Positions 58,775 to 64,000 of a stretch of DNA of 64,000 bases are shown here, one piece after another; the stretch's first letter is position 1; each line of letters starts with the position of its first letter. The notes beneath the pieces are model-generated. The model had not been told where the DNA came from. It saw only the letters and a program-made list of their open reading frames with translations, and did no database searches. The translations under genes were made by a program, and so were the position numbers. This DNA is from Oscarella lobularis (lineage: Eukaryota > Porifera > Homoscleromorpha > Homosclerophorida > Oscarellidae): NCBI RefSeq assembly GCF_947507565.1, contig NC_089191.1, positions 248,001 to 312,000 on the forward strand, read 5' to 3'.

Positions 58775-61146
58775 CTATACTTGAGTCTCTTTCTGGGACG
58801 AAGGTTTCTCCTTCTGTTCTTGATCATAGTCGGCTTTCTTAGCCTCGCAAAAAATGCGTATCACGCTCAGCATGAACAGCGCCGACGTGGAACTCGCATA
58901 TTCCTTTGAAGGCTTATCAGAAAAATACTCGTGGTCGGCATAGCTGGCCACGCCCTTAGCAACAAACGCCGGAATCCTATCATTCATCGTGCGTTTAGCT
59001 TCCGAATAGAAGTGAGCTGCCTCGCGATCCATAGCAATGCATCTATTTATTATCCTTTGAGCCTCTTCGAATCTCTTTTCGGCGACGTCGCTACCAGGTA
59101 AAGAGATTGCTGTATAGATGGGAGATGTATGGCATTCAGGGTTGCGACTAGAATTAACGGGAAAGTCAGGATCTATTGCTGATTCCTCTTTGACGTATTC
59201 TTCGATTTTAGAGCTCAATTTGAACCCGGTTCTGGTTCTTGAATCTTTGTTGTCCAATCTCCACATGCCCTCTTTCTGAAATAAAAGCTATATCCTCTTA
59301 ATTATATAAAAATTTTAATCTTACTACTAACGCTTTGACCAATTCTCTGTCGTATTCGACACCGCTAAATTCCTTAACTCGATTGCGGTTTTTCTTTAGT
59401 TCCTGCTTGACGTCATATTGGAAATCAGCAAGCCACTCAGACTAAAGTTAAGTATTAATTATTATTATTATTATTATTATTATTCACCACCCCAACTCAC
59501 ATCTTCAGCATCGTCTTTGTTAGCTTCATAAATAACGCGACTATAAACGTCAACTTTGTAATCAAGCGGCAGCGGTTTTTCAAGTTTCGATTTTCCATAA
59601 GACTCCCCCCAATCGTCTCTAATATCAGCACGCCGCGCTTGGAATGTCTCAAAATGATTTTCGGGCGCTTTAACGATTTCGGTTTTGTTTTTGACGCGAT
59701 CTAGATGAACCACGGCTCCGTCTTCCGTCGCAAAGCCGCTTTCTCCCACAATGACGTCGCCAATGAGAACGCCAGACGTTTCTTTCAAACAAGAGCACGT
59801 ACCCGTCATTAAAAGCATGCTAAGCTCAGACAGCGAATCGATGTTTTCACAGGCTTCCATGGCACGAGTGAACGCGTCATCGCGTCCTGGTTGCTTTTGA
59901 AAAACGAGGACAATGCACGTCTTGGGGTGATCAGCGCTCTCATCAATTTGAAAGACCTGGATAGAAGACTTTAAGGTATCGTGATAGGAGGAGAGGTTTA
60001 CCTTACTTGAACGTTGGCTTTTTTGAATTTTTTAGCAAGGTCTAGGTCTTCTATGAGAAAGGGATGATAGCGTTTGATCATCTTCTTCGCTTCCTTGCCG
60101 TCTTCAACAGTGGGAACAATCCACATGACTAAAGGCAGGAAAAAATGCATAGGTGTATCTATTTGTGTTGTCACTCTATACCGTTGTACTGAAATCCTTT
60201 GTGAGACGAAGCTACGTATAAATTTTTAAAGTAAGTCACGAAAAACTCAAACCGCGCCCTTACCTTGATCATCATAGAGATCAGGCTGCAATTTGTGGGC
60301 AAGATGGCTCTGCTTATTCTCGTACAGTGCCTTGGCAAGGTCCTCAACGACGGGGCTTCCTTCAGTCGTCGCCTTTTCAATCAATAGGTCTAAAAGTGCT
60401 CTTCCTTTTGCCTGAGTTGTGCTCTTGGATTGGATCTCGTCAGCTTCTTTGTCATTGATCCATTGTCTCCTCAAACGGATAAGGAGGTGATCAACGTCGA
60501 GTAGGTGAGCATAAGAAAAAAAGTCTCGCAGACGCTTTTCTTCTTCTTCAAATAGCTTCTTTTCTTTGTCACCGCAGAAAAGGAAAAACAGTTTATGTTT
60601 TTCATGGCGTAGAGCTGCCTTGAGATGCATCAAGGCAATTTTCGGCTTTTTGCAAAGAATTTGCAGCAAGTGGTCATTCCTTTTTTCCGTCGTTTCATGC
60701 GACGAAATCATCTCTCTATCAGACATAGTAAGGACGTCGGCTTCAAAAAGCCATTTGACGATAGGTTTAGTGGGCAACTCAGCAGCCAACTTCTTCCAAT
60801 TTTTTATCAAAGTTTCAGCTTCAAATAGCCCTCCATCATCGTCATAGATACCGGGTCGCAATACGTGGGCAAGATGGCTCTGTTTGTTCTCAAACAGTTC
60901 CTTGGCGAGTTCGTTGACGACGCTTCCTTCGAACTCCGCCTTTCTAATCAATAGCTCTAGAAGTGCTCTTCCTTTTTTCGAAGTTGTCTTCTCGGATAGG
61001 ATCTCTTCCGCTTCTTCGTCTTTTATCCGACAGCTCCTCAAACGGATAACAAGATGATCGACGTCGAGTAGGGGAACATAAGGAAAAAAGTCTCGCAGGC
61101 GCTTTTGATGGACCGTTTCGCCCTGTTGCAGTTGCTTGTCGCCCAT
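58775..61146 (-). CDS. Triple-CARD protein fused to a nucleoside phosphorylase/nucleosidase-fold domain
   Basis: About 690 residues. The ATG at 61144-61146 gives MGDKQLQQGETVHQ. The first exon holds three death-fold CARD repeats. CARD1 (about 15-100) has VIRLRSCRIKDEEAEEILSE and GRALLELLIRKAEFEGSVVN. CARD2 (about 115-200) has PIVKWLFEADVLTMSDREMI and KKPKIALMHLKAALRHE. CARD3 (about 210-295) has LLIRLRRQWINDKEADEIQS and GRALLDLLIEKATTEGSPVV. Later exons form a PNP_UDP-type domain (about 300-690): MWIVPTVEDGKEAKKM at its start, SMLLMTGTCSCLKETSGVLI, GDVIVGESGFATEDGAVVHL, IAMDREAAHFYSEAKRTM and PAFVAKGVASYADHEYFSDK. CARDs mediate oligomerisation in apoptosis and inflammasome pathways; PNP_UDP domains act as effectors in fungal NLRs and bacterial defence proteins. 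The motif usually read S/C-D-Y-A/S-D is A-S-Y-A-D here, so the catalytic Asp may be missing. No NACHT or other sensor is present. Confidence 0.8.
59457..59484. repeat. (TTA)n microsatellite in CARD-PNP intron
   Basis: About nine TTA/ATT units within a short intron. Confidence 0.8.
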
Positions 61147-61283
61147 TTTACCGTTTCCTTGCAGAGGAGGGACTCGTTGAAAACCCGGATTAAGAGGAAC
61201 GCCCAGTAAGTAGCCGAATTTTTATTATTATTACTCCTTATCCATACAATTTTATAAAAAATCCTACCTAAGCCCCGCATTCT

Positions 61284-61791
61284 TTACTTTAGATGCAAAG
61301 TTGGAGAAAACGGATCTTTCCCACTCGTCGGTAAAGGAAACAATTTAACAGGTACGGCAGCCTTCACTGCAGCAGAAGCAGCTGTAGCCGCCTTAGTAGC
61401 CTCCTCACCAGAACGCACTTTAGGAATACCCAAAGTACCACTCGACACCTTCTTCCGTCTCACTAGCAATGCTGGTCGACCGAGAATAGGCCTTGTAGAA
61501 GTGCTAGCTGCCTTTGGCACACAAAATCCACCACTGCTACAAAAAAACAAGGTATCAAAAATAATTAATAATATGGAGTATATGTACATGGTAGGTATTT
61601 TTGGTTTTGTTTTCCGTGTCGCGTCCGTTTTTACTGCCACCGCCTCGGCTCTCGCTCTGCAACCCCGAATATAATCGCGAACCCATTCCCGTATATTAGG
61701 AAGAGTCTTATATTCCGTAGTTGGCACTCGCGAGCACGGATTAATACCAAAATAATCGAGAGCGGCCACAGCAACACCCCGACCCACCTAA

Positions 61792-61822
<31 letters not shown>

Positions 61823-63280
61823 ATCCAGATATATTAATAGTGCTACCTCTTCAAAATTTTGCATAGTATATCTTGGTGGAAACCCTGCTAGAGGAGGGGG
61901 CGTGACCACTCCTCTATCTCCCACAGCAGACGTAAGAGAATTCACTTGACGCCCAGTATTGTAATTACATTCCAAAGTGTAACTAAACATATTAATTATA
62001 AATTTATTTATTTATGTATTTATCCACCTATGTGTGATTCCCGTTAGTTTGTGAATTGCCACTCTGCCGCTACCCTCTTTGGACAGTCCGTCTCGTTTAT
62101 CTTTTGCGTACATATTCTTCAACGAGAAAATACATGCGGAAAAGTCAAAGTGAGCTGAATTGATTGATATCAACTTAGGAAATAAAATATTCTCAATTTG
62201 TGTCTCGTAGCTCTCAAAATGATTTCCATATATGAAACACCCTTTCTTTGCCGCATGCCCATGCAAGTCGACATAGAACTCCAAATGGCCTTGAGCCGCG
62301 TGATAGAGTACGACGCTCCTAGCGGCATAAATTCCCGGATGTAATTCTGGATCCGGATCAAGGTACACTCGATTTAAATTAATTCCCCGTTGGTCCGTTC
62401 TATAGTGACCGCGTTCGACTCCGTCCGGATTTAGCATTGGTATCAATTTAAATACGAAATGATTTCTCAATGCGCATGCGCGCGGATCGTCGCGTCGCAG
62501 GAGAAAGTCTAAGAAGCCGTTGAAAACGAAGCTCGACGGAGTTTCGCCGGGATGAACGCGCGCGCTAAGGAAAAACACTTTTCTATCGCGAGGAACGCGG
62601 TAAGCGCGAGGCGTATCGACATCCGGGAATAGCGGCGTATCTAAGCGATCCTCGACGTCACCGGAAAGACCGCGACGTGACGTCACGGTCAGTAAATCGA
62701 CTCGAAGTCCGTCGATCGTCGTTGCGAGCAGCTCGCGATGAAAGTAAATCGTTTCGTCGGCTCGGTAGCGCGCTTCGATTCGATCGAGACGCGTCCGAAG
62801 GTCGTCGTACGAAAACGGGTAAGAAAAAGCGAAATAAGTCGTCGCGCGTCGATCGTCGACGAACGCGTGTTCGAACGACATGCGCATGTGACCACCTTCG
62901 AGCATTTCGCACGCTGGCCGATCGCGTACGCGCTCCCATTTCGTTTTGCCGCCGCCGCCGAGAAAAACGGTTCGCGTCATGGGGGCGTGGCCTTGAGCGT
63001 AGAGCTTCGTTTGCCGATTCATGTTCATGACGTTGATTCGAATCGTTTTGTGGGCGAGTTTTGAGCCCGTGACGCCGAAGTAGAACCAGGTACGGTTGCC
63101 GTTGGCGTGCGGCGTTCCTGCGCAATCGGGCGACGTCCACACGTTGAATTCGAACTCGTTCGTCGCTTCGTGCACGTTTTGCACGTCGAAGAGCGCTTCC
63201 ACTCGAGCGAGGTTGCCCGAGTCGAACTTGGACGTGAACGCGAAAGGTCCCAGTGTCGCCTCAATCTTTCCGGCTGCCAT
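61284..63280 (-). CDS. AGBL5: Cytosolic carboxypeptidase-like protein 5 (tubulin deglutamylase)
   Basis: M14D zinc carboxypeptidase CCP5, which removes branch-point glutamate from polyglutamylated tubulin. The ATG is at 63278-63280 ([20 protein letters not shown]). The N-terminal beta domain reads [64 protein letters not shown] and [12 protein letters not shown]. The catalytic domain has [20 protein letters not shown] (zinc HxxE), [20 protein letters not shown] (Arg), [18 protein letters not shown] and [19 protein letters not shown] (zinc His). It continues with [40 protein letters not shown] and CNYNTGR (catalytic Glu). The tail has [15 protein letters not shown], as in vertebrate CCP5. About 620 residues, shorter than vertebrate CCP5 because the low-complexity tail is reduced. 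Confidence 0.95.
61790..61824. repeat. (AATA)n microsatellite in AGBL5 intron
   Basis: About eight AATA units in a short intron; the longest tetranucleotide run in the window. Confidence 0.85.
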
Positions 63281-63405
63281 GTTTGTTTTTCTCGTCGCCT
63301 AGTAGTAAAGTACGCTATAAGGAATTTTGCGCTGACGTCAAGTCGATGACGAACTATCGATGACGTCTTGGACGACTGTATCGCGCGCTAAGCTGACAAC
63401 GAATC
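63281..63405. promoter_or_regulatory. Shared promoter, AGBL5 / TM9SF
   Basis: This 125-base gap between divergent ATGs contains TGACGTCA-like elements (about 63333 and 63360). Function inferred from position. Confidence 0.55.
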
Positions 63406-64000
63406 ATGGGAATTTCCTCACCACGCCGTTCCGTTCGTCTCGTAGGCTCAACCTATCGCCTCGCTTACGCTTGAATTGACGCGATATTTGCTATAGAAAC
63501 TCGTCTTCGCCGCTCTATGCTCCCTATTCGTCGAAACGAGGTCGTTTTACTTGCCCGGAGTAACGCCGCAAGAATATCGGCCAGGAGACGATCTCGAAGT
63601 CAAGGTAACGACCTCAAAACGTCCTCAAACTCAATTCGACGTCGATAAATAGGCGGTGAAGATGACGAGCATTCGATCTCAACTTCCTTTCGAATATTAC
63701 TCGCTTCCCTTCTGCAAATCGACGAAAGGCATTCAATACAAGGCAGAAAACCTCGGCGAAGTGTTGCGCGGCGATCGAATCGTCAACACGGCCTTCAAGG
63801 CATAGAGAAAAAAATACAAATATGTCACGTGGTATTTTCCCACTCTAGGTTAGTGTCCTGCAAGACGTCACGTGTCAAGCCGTCTGCTCCAAAGACGGGC
63901 AACCAATAAAAATCGACGAAAAACAGTCGAAATTGTTCTACGATCGTATCCAACGTCAATATATGCTACACATGTAAGATATAGATATGATTTGATATAT
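63406..64000 (+). CDS. Transmembrane 9 superfamily (nonaspanin) protein, 5' part only
   Basis: TM9SF proteins are Golgi/endosomal nine-helix proteins with a large luminal N-domain. Exon 1 (ATG 63406) encodes [12 protein letters not shown] and is followed by an intron. Exon 2 gives the rest of the signal peptide, [16 protein letters not shown], then [20 protein letters not shown]. Exon 3 has [40 protein letters not shown] and DRIVNTAFK; exon 4 starts [17 protein letters not shown]. These are the diagnostic luminal motifs, closest to the TM9SF2/TM9SF4 group. The intron after NTAFK appears to begin GC (GCATAG, about 63799). It runs off the right edge, so helices are not visible. Confidence 0.9.

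Noticed and set aside
61038-61280. Minus-strand open frame upstream of the CARD-PNP start
   Set aside because: In a different frame from the CARDs and without motif; probably leader or intergenic.

Overview
The window is nuclear DNA of an animal, most likely a sponge and best fitting a compact homoscleromorph genome of the Oscarella kind. The evidence is dense, intron-rich, metazoan-type genes with very short AT-rich introns (about 45-80 bp) and GC/CpG-rich exons. There are about 25 recognisable genes in 64 kb. The gene families are animal-specific (EYA, GREB1, Src with SH3-SH2-kinase, IKK with a ubiquitin-like domain, PHACTR, neurocalcin-type NCS, group A bHLH, Ly6/uPAR). There is no sign of bacterial operons, rRNA, CRISPR or a large intact transposon. 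The species assignment is inference.

Layout, left to right. Chitin synthase (-, runs off the left edge); PHACTR (-); UDP-galactose 4-epimerase, squalene synthase, PP6 catalytic subunit and a Src-family kinase (all +). A gene-poor 2.2 kb stretch with a GC-rich structured segment follows. Next come an arylsulfatase (-) head to head with xylose isomerase (+), a second gene-poor GC-rich stretch, RidA (-), a two-domain Ly6/uPAR surface protein (+), MAPK15/ERK7 (+), the large GREB1 gene (+), RAE1 (+) and STPG1 (+). After these lie an LRR/WSC/trefoil transmembrane receptor with a tyrosine-motif repeat tail (-), Eyes absent (+), EIPR1 (-) head to head with DNA2 (+), and a double-domain membrane-anchored yellow/MRJP protein (-) head to head with IKK (+). 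The right end carries a bHLH factor (+), neurocalcin/hippocalcin (-), SLC66A3 (+), a triple-CARD plus nucleoside-phosphorylase-fold protein (-), and cytosolic carboxypeptidase 5/AGBL5 (-) head to head with a TM9SF nonaspanin (+, runs off the right edge).

The genes are mostly independent housekeeping or signalling loci, but several themes recur. Head-to-head pairs share tiny promoters (38-125 bp). Glycan chemistry appears several times (chitin synthase, GALE, sulfatase, xylose isomerase, the GREB1 glycosyltransferase-like protein). Innate-immune and phosphotyrosine signalling parts are common (Src, IKK, CARD-PNP, and an ITAM/ITIM-like receptor).

The observations most worth a second look are three. 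The CARD-CARD-CARD-nucleoside-phosphorylase protein looks like an animal counterpart of death-fold/NLR-linked nucleosidase immune effectors. The EYA homologue has lost two catalytic HAD-phosphatase aspartates. The receptor combines LRR, WSC and trefoil ectodomains with a repeated tyrosine-motif tail. Exon joins were made by eye; coordinates give the outer limits of each coding region, introns included.
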